Part shown: piece after piece, positions 11,289 through 21,978 of the stretch
Position numbering within the stretch: position 1 is the stretch's first letter
Layout: every line of letters begins with the position of its first letter
Assembly: GCF_025527015.1 (NCBI RefSeq)
Contig: NZ_JAODIM010000042.1
Location: forward strand, 603,688-667,687
Length of the DNA: 64,000 bases
Direction of reading: 5' to 3'
From: Winslowiella arboricola
Lineage (GTDB): Bacteria; Pseudomonadota; Gammaproteobacteria; Enterobacterales; Enterobacteriaceae
Program-made: the position numbers and the translations under genes
The notes under the pieces: model-generated
Databases searched by the model: none
What the model was told of the DNA's origin: nothing
Seen by the model: the letters and a program-made list of their open reading frames with translations, nothing else

Positions 11289-11494
11289 CGAATTACCTTA
11301 ATAAGCTGAAAAGGCCCGTCTGCGGGCAGATCGAGCCGTCGTCATCGCGTCGCCTGACAGCCGATAGTGATGCTGTACAATGGCGGCGCGGAAAAGTGAG
11401 AGCAAAAGTATACTGTATTTGTTAAATGGCGTCAGTAGCCGGAGGGGCAGGGTGGAAACATTGCTGCGGATGTTTCCCCCAAAAAGCGGAAATT

Positions 11495-11617
11495 TTAACG
11501 TCGGCGGAGGTGACGATAGGGATTGCTCACCGTTTTATTACTGCGCACCTTCCAGTGGCGAGTAATAGCAAAACCCATCAGCGCGATTAGGACTGCGACT
11601 ACGATTAACATAAGCAT
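11495..11617 (-). CDS. predicted small membrane protein of 40 residues
   Basis: A short frame read on the minus strand. It begins MLMLIVVAVLIALMGFAI, one hydrophobic helix of about 18 residues. A basic tail with TRHWKVRSNKTV follows and ends in LRRR. AAGGAA lies about 7 nt before the ATG, a good ribosome site. The shape (N-terminal single helix, positively charged C-terminus) is typical of small inner-membrane proteins. I do not recognise a family. It lies alone between argS and yecM, in a stretch without other genes. Confidence 0.45.
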   Translation of the reverse strand: MLMLIVVAVLIALMGFAITRHWKVRSNKTVSNPYRHLRRR

Positions 11618-11927
11618 ATAGCTGTTCCTTGTGTGATGGTGAGACAAATCTATAAGAAACGCTGTCAGGCTGCAATTGTGGCTCCCGCAATTAGGAATAA
11701 TCGGATTGAGTAAATAAAATTAAAGTAAAACATAAGGTTAAGGTTCGCTTTATAAATTTTTTTTTGGACCTGTACCGCAGTAAACTGGACAGTTATCCGG
11801 CAAATTAACCTGTTCCCTGAGGAAAGTTTACAGGAAACTAATATTTTCAAGTGTTAACTGGACCCCAACCAGCATCATCACTGGGCGGTAACTATTAATA
11901 AAACTGTTTAAATTTGAGGAGAATTTA
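11618..11927. other. AT-rich non-coding stretch before yecM
   Basis: About 310 nt clearly richer in A and T than the surrounding genes, with a run of nine T residues near 11757 and several stop codons in every frame. It probably holds the promoters of the small minus-strand gene and of yecM. I see no confident operator. GAGGAGAATTTA directly before the GTG at 11928 is the yecM ribosome site. Confidence 0.6.
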
Positions 11928-12494
11928 GTGACGGCATGGAAATGTGTAGAAGAATTAAATGATCTTGCTAGCGATCTACCGCGCTTTGAGCAGGCGTTAA
12001 ACAGCCTGGCGGAGACGCTGGGGTTATCTTTAACCGATCTGGTAGCCGATCATATTGCCGTGCGTTGTCATCAGAACACTACCGCAGAGCGTTGGAAACA
12101 GGGTCTGTCACAAGTTGGCGATCTTTTTTCGCAAAATATGATTAATGGCCGGCCAATCTGTCTGTTTGCGCTGGCGCAGCCGCTGCAGGTTGGCCCGTGG
12201 CAGATAAATGTGGTTGAACTGCCATGGCCGGGACAGACGCTGTACCGCCATGAAGGCTGGGAACATGTGGAGATCGTGTTGCGCGGTGAAGTGGAGACGC
12301 TGGGCGCGCGCGCGCTGGCGCTGTTTTCTGATGAAGGGCTGGCGCGGCGCGAGATTTCGATTAAAACCAGTTCGCCGAAAGGTGAATATGAGCGCCTGCC
12401 TAATCCGACGCTGGCAGTGACCGATGGCAAAATCACCATCAAATTCCATCCGTGGAGTTTGCAGGAGATTGTTGCCAGCGAGCAGGGCGTTTAA
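11928..12494 (+). CDS. yecM: YecM family protein (VOC-like fold)
   Basis: 188 residues, the same length as E. coli YecM. Conserved stretches include ADHIAVRCHQN, NMINGRPICLF, VELPWPGQTLY and the C-terminal TIKFHPWSLQEIVASEQ. The family has a glyoxalase/extradiol-type (VOC) fold with histidine and glutamate residues that could hold a metal, but its substrate is unknown. The start is GTG with a strong GAGGAG site. Its last four bases overlap the convergent aminotransferase-like gene. Confidence 0.92.
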   Translation: MTAWKCVEELNDLASDLPRFEQALNSLAETLGLSLTDLVADHIAVRCHQNTTAERWKQGLSQVGDLFSQNMINGRPICLFALAQPLQVGPWQINVVELPWPGQTLYRHEGWEHVEIVLRGEVETLGARALALFSDEGLARREISIKTSSPKGEYERLPNPTLAVTDGKITIKFHPWSLQEIVASEQGV

Positions 12495-13633
12495 AGCGTA
12501 CTGACTGCGCGCTCCATACGGCTGATGGCTTCATTCAGCGTGGCACGGGTACAGCCAAAGTTAAAACGTACAAACGCGTCATCGCCGAAGTCGCGGCCAG
12601 GTGAGAAGCCAAGGCCGTGCTTTTCAAACCAGATCGCCGGGCTGGCAACCGACAGTTTATGGGCGTCGATCCAGCCCAGATAGCTGCCTTCCGGCGCCAC
12701 CATTGATAAGCCGTCGAGGGCATTGACGCGCGCCACCAGCAGATCGCGATTTTCGCGCAGATAATCCAGCTGGGCGTCCAGCCATGGCTGACCATCACGC
12801 CACGCAGCAGTGGCGGCCACCAGCGCCAGAATATCGACATCCGGCACAATGCCTTTGCGTACCCGTTTAAAGCGTTCGCGCAAATCTTTGTCGGGAATAA
12901 TCGCCAGTGAAGCGCCCAGTCCGGCAATATTAAAGGTCTTTGACGGCGACATCAGGGTGATGGAACGCCGGGCGGCATCTTCGCTCAGGCTGGCGAAGGG
13001 GATGTGCTGCACGCCGGGTTCCAGCAGCAGGTCACAGTGGATCTCATCGGAACAGACAATCAGATCATGACGGCGGGCAAAAGCCAGCTGCGCTTCCAGT
13101 TCGGCGCGGCGATAGACGGTGCCGCCCGGGTTTTGCGGATTACACAGCATCAGCAGTTTTTCGCTGCCGGTTAATTGCGGCGCAGCGGCCTCCAGATCCA
13201 TTAACCAGCGGCCCTGTTGCAGACGCATCTGCAGACTCAGCTGGCTGCGGTCAGCCAGTTTCGCCGCGTGGCGGAAAGGCGGGTAGATTGGCGTCGGGGC
13301 GATAGTGCCTTCACCTGCGCCGGTAAAGGCGCGCACGCTAAGGTTCAAGCCGCTGACAACGCCGGGCAGGAACACCAGCCACTCCGCTTCCACCTGCCAG
13401 TTGTAACGTTCGGCCATGCGCTTAATCACAATATTAATCAGCTCATGCGGTGTGTCGCCATAACCAAATATACCGTGTTCAACCCGTTGTTGCAGCGCGG
13501 AAATAATACAGTCTGGCGCACGGAAATCGCTGTCGGCCACCCATAAAGGCAGAACATCGCGATCGCCATATTTGTGCCACTTAACACTATCGCTGTGACG
13601 TCGGTCTATCCATTGATCAAAATTGAATGCCAT
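12491..13633 (-). CDS. PLP-dependent MalY/PatB-type aminotransferase (C-S lyase)
   Basis: A fold-type I PLP enzyme of 380 residues. The PLP-binding lysine lies in LMSPSKTFNIAG, the aspartate in CSDEIHCDL, and the asparagine in LMLCNPQNPGG. These and the opening FDQWIDRRHSDSVKWHKYG place it in the MalY/PatB class, cystathionine beta-lyase-like enzymes that split C-S bonds; MalY also represses the maltose regulator in E. coli. It is divergent from cutC and overlaps yecM tail to tail by 4 nt. It is not at this place in E. coli, so it is an insertion relative to that order. The exact substrate cannot be told. Confidence 0.85.
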   Translation of the reverse strand: MAFNFDQWIDRRHSDSVKWHKYGDRDVLPLWVADSDFRAPDCIISALQQRVEHGIFGYGDTPHELINIVIKRMAERYNWQVEAEWLVFLPGVVSGLNLSVRAFTGAGEGTIAPTPIYPPFRHAAKLADRSQLSLQMRLQQGRWLMDLEAAAPQLTGSEKLLMLCNPQNPGGTVYRRAELEAQLAFARRHDLIVCSDEIHCDLLLEPGVQHIPFASLSEDAARRSITLMSPSKTFNIAGLGASLAIIPDKDLRERFKRVRKGIVPDVDILALVAATAAWRDGQPWLDAQLDYLRENRDLLVARVNALDGLSMVAPEGSYLGWIDAHKLSVASPAIWFEKHGLGFSPGRDFGDDAFVRFNFGCTRATLNEAISRMERAVSTL

Positions 13634-13719
13634 GATTACTATTCCCGTTAAAATAACCGCTAAACCAGCCTAACTGAGAATCTGATTACCAGCCAGCAGT
13701 CATTAAACAGGAGGATGTG

Positions 13720-14472
13720 ATGACTAAATTGGAAGTATGCTGCTACGGAGTGGATTGTGCGATCACTGCAGAACAAGCCGGTGCAGATCGCATTGAACTC
13801 TGTGCCGCACCTAAGGAGGGCGGGCTAACGCCATCCTTTGGCAGCCTGAAAATGGCGCGTGAGCTGGTAGCAATCCCTGTCCATCCGATTGTGCGTCCAC
13901 GCGGCGGTGATTTCTGTTACTCCGCCAGCGAGTTTTCCGCGATGAAATCTGATGTCGCGGCGATCCGCGATCTGGGTTTTCCCGGCGTGGTAGTGGGTAT
14001 GCTGGATGAAGATGCCCATATTGATATGGCCAGAATGCGGCAGATTATGACATTGTGCGGTGAGATGGCGGTGACTTTCCATCGTGCCTTTGACCTGTGC
14101 CATAGTCCGAAACGTTCACTTCAGGAGTTGACCGACCTCGGCGTTGCGCGCATTCTGACTTCAGGCCAGCAACAAAGCGCGGAAAGTGGAATTGCATTAC
14201 TGAAGGAACTAACTCACAGCAGCGAAGGTCCAATTATTATGGCAGGCGCAGGGGTGCGTTTAAGTAATCTGCAAAAGTTTCTCGACGTTGGCATCGCAGA
14301 GCTGCACAGTTCAGCCAGTCGTCTGGTGGCCTCGCCGATGCGTTACCGTAAAGCCGGTGTTTCGATGTGCTCTGATACCGAAACCGATGAATTCAGCCGT
14401 TATTGTGTCGATGGCGATGTGGTGGAAGCGATGAAAGGGATCATTAATATGAATTCCGTACGTGTAGCCTGA
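13720..14472 (+). CDS. cutC: CutC family protein
   Basis: 250 residues (E. coli 248), a TIM-barrel protein once linked to copper tolerance. Conserved parts include [39 protein letters not shown] and TFHRAFDLC. The ATG at 13720 follows AGGAGG by a few bases. In E. coli the copper phenotype of cutC mutants was traced to the MicL small RNA made from its 3' part. The same arrangement seems present here. Confidence 0.95.
   Translation: MTKLEVCCYGVDCAITAEQAGADRIELCAAPKEGGLTPSFGSLKMARELVAIPVHPIVRPRGGDFCYSASEFSAMKSDVAAIRDLGFPGVVVGMLDEDAHIDMARMRQIMTLCGEMAVTFHRAFDLCHSPKRSLQELTDLGVARILTSGQQQSAESGIALLKELTHSSEGPIIMAGAGVRLSNLQKFLDVGIAELHSSASRLVASPMRYRKAGVSMCSDTETDEFSRYCVDGDVVEAMKGIINMNSVRVA
14205..14233 (+). 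promoter_or_regulatory. candidate sigma-E promoter inside cutC for micL
   Basis: GGAACTA at 14205-14211 and TCCAA at 14229-14233 are separated by 17 nt. This resembles the sigma-E pattern GGAACTT-N16-TCAAA. A start near 14240 would give a transcript of about 320 nt to the terminator, similar to the about 307-nt MicL primary RNA reported in E. coli, which also starts within cutC. Confidence 0.55.
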
Positions 14473-14563
14473 CTATCACAACCGATTTTGCCGCGCAGCA
14501 CGCCGTTATCATGACGTGATGTTTGCAAGTACCAGGCCCCAACATCTTGTTGGGGCTTTTTTT
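14240..14563 (+). ncRNA. micL: MicL small RNA, primary transcript and processed 3' form
   Basis: MicL (formerly RyeF) is a sigma-E-dependent, Hfq-binding RNA that represses the major lipoprotein mRNA lpp. Its processed form of about 80 nt would correspond to about 14484-14563. In the 3' region, GTTTGCAAGTACCAGGCCCC contains AGTACCAG, complementary to CTGGTACT near the start of the E. coli lpp coding region (from memory). The RNA ends in a strong terminator. The 5' end is inferred from the sigma-E-like promoter, and the processing site is a guess. Confidence 0.55.
14536..14563 (+). terminator. intrinsic terminator of cutC/micL
   Basis: Perfect stem GCCCCAACA / TGTTGGGGC with a short loop, followed by seven T residues. 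Ends the cutC transcript and forms the Hfq-type 3' end expected of MicL. Confidence 0.9.
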
Positions 14564-14689
14564 CTGCAATTTATTGCCGGCACCCGCCCTTGAAGAAACA
14601 AAAACAATTCTCCGCACAGTATGGGCGTGTAACCAATGCCGTTTACACTTATCTTAATCGTCAGGGATTCAGGTCTTACGGGGAACAGA

Positions 14690-15538
14690 ATGATTAAAAC
14701 GATTTCTGGTGTGGTTATCGCGCTGACGTGCGGCGGTTTACTCAGTTTTACCGCCAGCGCCGCTGAGCAGTGTCCGCTGCACAATAAAGCGGTTAACGAC
14801 AGCAATGCGATTATTATGCTGGGCGGTACCGCCAGAGGGCCGATTAAGCAGGTGGTGGTCGGCGAATTCGGCAAAGATGTCGATCTGCAAAAGCGTCTGC
14901 TGGGGCAGTTCGACAACTGCGGTATTCTGCTGATTGCCGACAGCAGTTTCGATAAGAATGAAGGTAATGTGCTGCTGAATATGGAGCAGCATGTGGTACG
15001 AATCCCCGGTGGCTGGCAGGCGGACTATGCGATTTCCGTCAAAGTGAAGCAGCAGGAGAAAATGGTGGAGGTCAGTAACAAGCAGGGCACCATCAACTAC
15101 CAGTTGGGCAAAAACGGCAATATCACCAGCTCGACCGATGTGTTTACCCTGATGGGCAAGAAAGGCTTTACTGAAACCACCTACAGTCACGATCGCCATT
15201 TTCGGCTGCTGAAAAGTGTGGCGCGTGGTTCTGATCATCTGAGTAATGGTGAATATCGCTATCAGTGGGATCCTAAAGGTAATTTGCTTACCACCACCTC
15301 AGATAAAAGCAAAGAGACCTACACCTACGATAAGCAGGAACGCGAACTGGGGCTGCACAGCGTCGCCTCTACGGCGGTAAGTACGATCACTACAATTCAT
15401 GAGTGTCAGTCCTGGGATGATATCGGTAACTGTACTCTGAGTTATGGCCGTGAAACGGAAGTGTTTGATAGCAATACGGTTAAACGTAATATCAGCACCG
15501 CTTATCGTTTTGAGTATTGGCCAAAAGAGGCGCAATAA
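14690..15538 (+). CDS. secreted protein of unknown function
   Basis: 282 residues starting at ATG 14690, preceded by GGGG. A signal peptide is clear: MIKTISGVVIALTCGGLLSF, then cleavage likely after TASA. Two cysteine pairs (EQCPLH and DNCGIL; HECQSW and GNCTLS) could form disulfides in the periplasm. The middle has YRYQWDPKGNLLTTTSD and YTYDKQE, like the YD strands of RHS proteins, but only one or two copies, so it is not an RHS toxin. No family is recognised. Its position between cutC and cmoB is that of torYZ in E. coli, which are absent here. Confidence 0.75.
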   Translation: MIKTISGVVIALTCGGLLSFTASAAEQCPLHNKAVNDSNAIIMLGGTARGPIKQVVVGEFGKDVDLQKRLLGQFDNCGILLIADSSFDKNEGNVLLNMEQHVVRIPGGWQADYAISVKVKQQEKMVEVSNKQGTINYQLGKNGNITSSTDVFTLMGKKGFTETTYSHDRHFRLLKSVARGSDHLSNGEYRYQWDPKGNLLTTTSDKSKETYTYDKQERELGLHSVASTAVSTITTIHECQSWDDIGNCTLSYGRETEVFDSNTVKRNISTAYRFEYWPKEAQ

Positions 15539-15568
15539 TATGGCGCTGTTAAGCCGGTAAAAATTTAA

Positions 15569-15680
15569 GGGCGGCGAGAACGCCGTCATTATGGCAGGTG
15601 AAAATCATCAATACGGGCGGCGAGAACGCCGCCCCTACAGGTTGTGATGGTTTTTTGTAGGGGCGGCGTTTTCGCCACCC
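15569..15680. repeat. GC-rich palindromic intergenic repeat (REP-like), copy 2
   Basis: Same layout as copy 1: GGGCGGCGAGAACGCCGTC, a 12-nt variable piece, GGGCGGCGAGAACGCCGCCC with CTAC, and the inverse arm GTAGGGGCGGCG. Lies between the convergent secreted-protein gene and cmoB. The spacing and the phrase GGCAGGTG-AAATCATC are shared with copy 1, so the whole 110-nt unit, not only the palindrome, is repeated. Confidence 0.8.
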
Positions 15681-15695
15681 GCATAGCGTAGTTAT

Positions 15696-17485
<1,790 letters not shown>

Positions 17486-17881
17486 TTAATGCAGCGTCAG
17501 GATCAGATCCCACGGCATAAACAGCAGATTAAAGATCACCATCGCAATCAATGACAGGCCGGTTAACAGCATACCGTTACGCCGCCAGAACATCACACTG
17601 TGGTGCATGCCCCAGAAATGCATGGCGCGGCCGACAAAGAAAAACAGCGCGCTCAGATGCAGCATCCAGATATCGGCGCCATTCATCTCCATCATTACCA
17701 GCAGTAGCAGGGCAACAGGGATATTTTCCATCGCATTGCCATGAATGCGCATCGCAATCTGTAATTCAGAGAAACCACCGTCGCCATGTGCAACGCGATA
17801 TGAACGACGCAGGCGTATCACATCAACTGAAAACTTAATTAAAAACAGTGCCCCAAGCACGACATAAAGCGCGCTGACCAT
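17486..17881 (-). CDS. yecN: MAPEG family inner-membrane protein YecN
   Basis: 131 residues from the ATG at 17881, identical in length to E. coli YecN; GGAG lies 6 nt upstream of this ATG, favouring it over one four codons earlier. Four hydrophobic helices, and the family signatures YRVAHGDGGFSELQIAMRIHGN and NIPVALLLL (membrane-associated eicosanoid and glutathione metabolism proteins). No bacterial substrate is established. Confidence 0.93.
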   Translation of the reverse strand: MVSALYVVLGALFLIKFSVDVIRLRRSYRVAHGDGGFSELQIAMRIHGNAMENIPVALLLLVMMEMNGADIWMLHLSALFFFVGRAMHFWGMHHSVMFWRRNGMLLTGLSLIAMVIFNLLFMPWDLILTLH

Positions 17882-17988
17882 GCTGAACTCCATCGAGGAA
17901 AGATTGTTGCTGCGCCTATCATAGCCGGGAAACTGATAAGTGTCGCCTTGCCGCCGCGCAACTGTTTAGCCTTTATTCAGTGGATCAG

Positions 17989-18807
17989 TCAGAACAGCTG
18001 CGCCTGCTGTGGCCAGTCAGGCGCTGCGCCGATGGCAGGAAGGGCCTGTTGCAGATGCGGCCAGAGATACTGGACCAGCGTCAGCACTTCACCGATATCG
18101 GGGGTATGGATAAACAGCCATGGCTGGCCCTGCTGCGACCAGGCGGGCAATTTACGCAGCCAGTCGTTAAAAAAGGGCAGGTTGGCTGCCGGGTCGTCGC
18201 CGCCGATAAAACGCACCATCGGATTATTTGCCGTCATCACCGCATGGGCGGGCAGTTTCGGTTTCTTACGCTGGGCTTCAATCAGCGCCGGCGTACCGGA
18301 AGTGGCGGCATGTACCGGGCGGCTGTCTAACATCACCCGATTGATGCCGCGCTGATGCAGGCCGCGGTTCAGCGCCTGTTCAGCTTCGCCTTTGGCAAAG
18401 AACAGCGGATGACGCACTTCGACACCGTACTGAAAGGCGCGTGGCAGCTTATCGAGAAACGCCCACAGATAGGGAAGTTCATCGGGTCCAAAAGCGGAGG
18501 GCAGCTGCAACCAGTACTGACCAATCCGTCGCGCCAGCGGATCCAGGGTGCGGAAAAATTCTTCAGTCAGATCGTCACAATGACGCAGGGCGGCCTTATG
18601 GCTGATGGTGGCCGGAAACTTAAAACAGAAACGAAAATGGTCGTCGGTCATCGCCTTCCAGCGCTGGACGATTTCTGCTTTGGGCAGGGCATACAGGGTG
18701 GTATTGCCTTCCACACAGTTAAAAAAGCGCGCGTAATCCGCCAGGGTTTCAATCCCGAGTTTTTTCCATTGTGGGTGCTGCCATTGTGGTAAGCCCAGCC
18801 AAATCAT
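17989..18807 (-). CDS. yecE: DUF72 family protein YecE
   Basis: 272 residues, the length of E. coli YecE. A TIM-barrel DUF72 protein: starts MIWLGLPQWQHPQWKK and has FRFCFKFPATISH, QLPSAFGP and GVEVRHPLFF. Function unknown; the fold and conserved acidic and aromatic residues suggest a sugar- or nucleic-acid-related hydrolase, which is only inference. GGAGAGGG precedes the ATG. It lies between yecD and yecN on the same strand. Confidence 0.93.
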   Translation of the reverse strand: MIWLGLPQWQHPQWKKLGIETLADYARFFNCVEGNTTLYALPKAEIVQRWKAMTDDHFRFCFKFPATISHKAALRHCDDLTEEFFRTLDPLARRIGQYWLQLPSAFGPDELPYLWAFLDKLPRAFQYGVEVRHPLFFAKGEAEQALNRGLHQRGINRVMLDSRPVHAATSGTPALIEAQRKKPKLPAHAVMTANNPMVRFIGGDDPAANLPFFNDWLRKLPAWSQQGQPWLFIHTPDIGEVLTLVQYLWPHLQQALPAIGAAPDWPQQAQLF

Positions 18808-18849
18808 TTTATCCCTCTCCGGTGGCGGACACTCCCTGTCCGGCCATTA

Positions 18850-19413
18850 TTATAACGCGGCAATAATCTCTGCGGACTGACGAACTTGCGCAATGCGTGG
18901 AAAAATCCAGTTCAGACTGCCCTGATGTTGCTCCGTGCTGCCTGCGCTACAGACATCTTCGGCAATCACCAGATTAAAGCCCAGCTCCCAGGCGTTACGC
19001 GCAGTGGATTCAACGCCAATATTGGTGGAGATCCCGGCCAGCACAATGGTATTGATGCCGCGACGACGCAGCTGCATCTCAAGGTCGGTGCCGTAAAACG
19101 CGCCCCACTGGCGTTTGGTGACTTCAATATCACCCGGCTGCACGCCAAGCGCAGCCGGATAAACCCACCAGTTATCCGGCAGAGCAGCGCCTGGATTCTC
19201 CGCATCCACCGCTTGCTTTGGCGCTTCGGCAAAATCTTTTGACCAGCCGACGCGCACCAGAATCACCGGCGCATTGACCGCGCGGAACTTCTCCGCCAGC
19301 GTGGCGGCACGCGTGACAACCTGATCTGCCGTATGCGGGCCACCGGCAAACGGCAGAATACCTTCCTGTAAATCGATTAATACCAGTGCGGTCGTAGCAG
19401 TGTTTAACTTCAT
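18850..19413 (-). CDS. yecD: isochorismatase-like protein YecD, nucleophile cysteine missing
   Basis: 187 residues from the ATG at 19413 (GGAG 6 nt upstream). It belongs to the cysteine hydrolase/isochorismatase superfamily: the aspartate is in LVLIDLQEG and the lysine in [10 protein letters not shown]. The catalytic cysteine usually found in a T-x-x-C-V context is replaced: the matching segment reads [11 protein letters not shown], with glycine. The E. coli protein shows the same change as I recall, so this is a family trait. It is probably not a classical amidohydrolase. Confidence 0.9.
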   Translation of the reverse strand: MKLNTATTALVLIDLQEGILPFAGGPHTADQVVTRAATLAEKFRAVNAPVILVRVGWSKDFAEAPKQAVDAENPGAALPDNWWVYPAALGVQPGDIEVTKRQWGAFYGTDLEMQLRRRGINTIVLAGISTNIGVESTARNAWELGFNLVIAEDVCSAGSTEQHQGSLNWIFPRIAQVRQSAEIIAAL

Positions 19414-19726
19414 TATCGACTCCAAAGTGGCGGGAAAAGGAAGAGAGTAGCGATAAACTGTTATCAGCGGCGAGGCGAAAGGTGTCGTAACACCGCGAAT
19501 TTTGTTACTTTTTGTGATAAACCGGCTACGGGTGGAGATGAATCACGGCAATCTGCGGTGGTTATGGCGCTCAGCACTTATCGCCCTGCCGATTTTACAT
19601 TATAATGCCTGCCTTTTTCAGGGCAGCGTCTGCTCACTACCTCCGGCGATTGCCTGATGAGGTAATAACAAAAGACGACCTAAAATGCTGCGCGTGCAGC
19701 AGCGGTGAAGTTAAAAGGATATCGTT
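19414..19726 (+). promoter_or_regulatory. yecD-aspS intergenic region with aspS promoter
   Basis: This 313-nt divergent spacer holds TTATCG at 19578 and a perfect TATAAT at 19601-19606, 17 nt apart, a good sigma-70 promoter for aspS. It leaves a leader of about 115 nt. Within it GCTGCGCGTGCAGC (about 19687) can form a small hairpin. AAAAGGA lies before the aspS ATG. Nothing else is evident. Confidence 0.65.
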
Positions 19727-21514
19727 ATGCGTACTGAGTATTGCGGACAGATCAATCTGTCTCACGTCGGCCAGCAAGTGACACTGTGTGGTTGGGTCAA
19801 TCGTCGTCGCGATCTGGGCAGCCTGATCTTTATTGATATGCGCGACCGTGAAGGCATCGTTCAGGTGTTTTTCGATCCGGACCGTCAGGACGCGTTTAAT
19901 CTGGCTTCTGAACTGCGTAACGAATTCTGCATTCAGATTACGGGCACCGTACGTGCGCGTGATGATAAGAACAAAAACAGCGATATGGCCACCGGTGAAG
20001 TGGAAGTATTTGCCACCGAACTGACCATTATTAACCGCTCTGAACCGCTGCCGCTGGACTCAAATCATGAGAACACCGAAGAAGCGCGCCTGAAATACCG
20101 CTATCTGGATCTGCGTCGTCCGGAAATGGCTAATCGCCTGAAAACGCGCGCCAAAATTTCCAGTTTTGTCCGTCGTTTTATGGATGACCACGGTTTCCTC
20201 GATATTGAAACGCCGATGCTTACCAAAGCCACGCCGGAAGGCGCGCGTGACTATCTGGTGCCAAGCCGCGTACATAAAGGCAAGTTTTATGCGCTGCCAC
20301 AATCACCACAGCTGTTTAAGCAGCTGCTGATGATGTCCGGTTTCGACCGTTACTATCAGATCGTGAAATGCTTCCGTGATGAGGATCTGCGCGCTGACCG
20401 TCAGCCTGAATTTACCCAGATCGATGTCGAAACCTCCTTTATGACTGCGCCTCAGGTGCGTGAGGTGATGGAGCGTCTGGTACGCGAATTGTGGCTGGAA
20501 GTGAAAGGCGTCGAGCTGGGCGATTTCCCGACCATGACATTTGCCGAAGCGATGCGTCGTTACGGCTCGGATAAACCGGATCTGCGTAACCCGATGGAGC
20601 TGGTGGATGTTGCCGACCTGCTGAAAAACGTTGAGTTCAAAGTATTCTCCGGTCCGGCGAACGATGCCAAAGGCCGCGTTGCCGCACTGCGCGTACCGGG
20701 TGGCGCTACGCTGAGCCGTAAGCAGATTGACGACTACGGTAAATTTATCGAAATCTACGGCGCGAGAGGCCTGGCGTATATCAAGGTAAACGAGCGCGCG
20801 AAAGGTCTGGAAGGTATCCAGAGTCCGGTGGCGAAATTCCTTGATGCGGATATCGTTGAAGCGATTCTGGCGCGCACTGGCGCGGCCGATGGCGATATGA
20901 TCTTCTTTGGCGCCGACAACGGCAAAGTGGTTGCCGATGCGCTGGGTGCACTGCGCCTGAAGCTGGGTCGCGATCTGAATATCACTCGTGATGCCGCATG
21001 GGCACCGTTGTGGGTGGTGGATTTCCCGATGTTCGAAGAAGATGGCGAAGGTGGTCTCAGCGCCATGCACCATCCATTTACCGCACCCAAAGAGATGACG
21101 CCGGAACAGCTGAAATCCGTACCAGAAACTGCGATTGCCAACGCTTACGATATGGTAATTAACGGTTATGAAGTGGGCGGCGGTTCAGTTCGTATTCACC
21201 AGGGCCAGATGCAGCAAACCGTATTCGGCATTCTGGGCATTACTGAAGTGGAGCAGCGTGAGAAGTTTGGCTTCCTGCTGGATGCACTGAAATACGGTAC
21301 GCCGCCACACGCGGGCCTCGCCTTTGGTCTGGACCGTCTGGTGATGCTGCTGACCGGCACCGACAATATTCGTGATGTCATTGCCTTCCCGAAAACCACC
21401 GCGGCCGCCTGTCTGATGACTGAAGCGCCAAGTTTCGCCAATCCGGCTTCGCTGGAAGAGCTGGCGATTCAGGTGGTGAAGAAGGACAAGCCACAGAGTC
21501 TTGAGAACGAATAA
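19727..21514 (+). CDS. aspS: aspartyl-tRNA synthetase
   Basis: Charges tRNA-Asp; class II synthetase, bacterial type. The protein has 595 residues (E. coli 590). An N-terminal OB-fold anticodon domain has [20 protein letters not shown]. The catalytic core has motif 2 around [18 protein letters not shown] and motif 3 in [15 protein letters not shown]. The inserted GAD-type domain of bacterial enzymes lies near residues 290-420. nudB starts 2 nt after the stop, so they share an operon. Confidence 0.98.
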   Translation: MRTEYCGQINLSHVGQQVTLCGWVNRRRDLGSLIFIDMRDREGIVQVFFDPDRQDAFNLASELRNEFCIQITGTVRARDDKNKNSDMATGEVEVFATELTIINRSEPLPLDSNHENTEEARLKYRYLDLRRPEMANRLKTRAKISSFVRRFMDDHGFLDIETPMLTKATPEGARDYLVPSRVHKGKFYALPQSPQLFKQLLMMSGFDRYYQIVKCFRDEDLRADRQPEFTQIDVETSFMTAPQVREVMERLVRELWLEVKGVELGDFPTMTFAEAMRRYGSDKPDLRNPMELVDVADLLKNVEFKVFSGPANDAKGRVAALRVPGGATLSRKQIDDYGKFIEIYGARGLAYIKVNERAKGLEGIQSPVAKFLDADIVEAILARTGAADGDMIFFGADNGKVVADALGALRLKLGRDLNITRDAAWAPLWVVDFPMFEEDGEGGLSAMHHPFTAPKEMTPEQLKSVPETAIANAYDMVINGYEVGGGSVRIHQGQMQQTVFGILGITEVEQREKFGFLLDALKYGTPPHAGLAFGLDRLVMLLTGTDNIRDVIAFPKTTAAACLMTEAPSFANPASLEELAIQVVKKDKPQSLENE

Positions 21515-21515
21515 T

Positions 21516-21950
21516 ATGGGCTATAAGCGACCCGTCTCGGTGTTAGTGGTGATCTTCGCCCGCGACACCCGGCGGGTGCTGATGCTGCAGCGTCGCGACG
21601 ACCCTGAGTTCTGGCAGTCGGTCACCGGCAGCGTGGAAGCCGGGGAAACTCCGCGGGAAACTGCCCGGCGTGAAGTGCTGGAAGAGGTTGCAATTGATAT
21701 CAACGCTGAGCAGCTCACAGTTGTCGACTGCCAGCGTCAGATAGAATTTGAAATCTTCAGCCACTTTCGTCATCGCTATGCGCCAGGCGTTACGCATAAC
21801 CAGGAGCACTGGTTTAGCCTGGCCTTACCGACGGAACGCGCCGTAGTGATCAGTGAGCATCTGGCATATCAATGGCTTGATGCTGTCAACGCCGCGCAGC
21901 TGACCAAGTCCTGGAGTAATCGCCAGGCGATAGAAGAATTTGTGATTTAA
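21516..21950 (+). CDS. nudB: dihydroneopterin triphosphate pyrophosphatase NudB
   Basis: Nudix hydrolase that removes pyrophosphate from dihydroneopterin triphosphate in folate synthesis; also acts on dATP. 144 residues from the ATG at 21516 (E. coli 150). The Nudix box is GSVEAGETPRETARREVLEE, matching GX5EX7REUXEE. The C-terminal SWSNRQAIEEFV matches the family. Starts one base after the aspS stop codon, without its own good ribosome site, so it is probably translationally coupled. Confidence 0.95.
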   Translation: MGYKRPVSVLVVIFARDTRRVLMLQRRDDPEFWQSVTGSVEAGETPRETARREVLEEVAIDINAEQLTVVDCQRQIEFEIFSHFRHRYAPGVTHNQEHWFSLALPTERAVVISEHLAYQWLDAVNAAQLTKSWSNRQAIEEFVI

Positions 21951-21978
21951 GTTTTGTTCTGATTTTTTTGCATTAAAG

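Noticed and set aside
11380..11565. A 61-codon plus-strand frame between argS and yecM.
   Set aside because: No ribosome site and no sensible composition. The minus-strand 40-codon frame in the same place has a good ribosome site and a clean membrane helix.
14690..15538. The secreted protein as an RHS toxin or polymorphic effector.
   Set aside because: Only one or two YD-like strands, a Sec signal peptide and no C-terminal toxin or immunity gene.
18850..19413. Loss of the catalytic cysteine in YecD as a strain-specific decay.
   Set aside because: The E. coli protein has the same glycine as far as I recall, so it is a trait of this subfamily rather than damage here.
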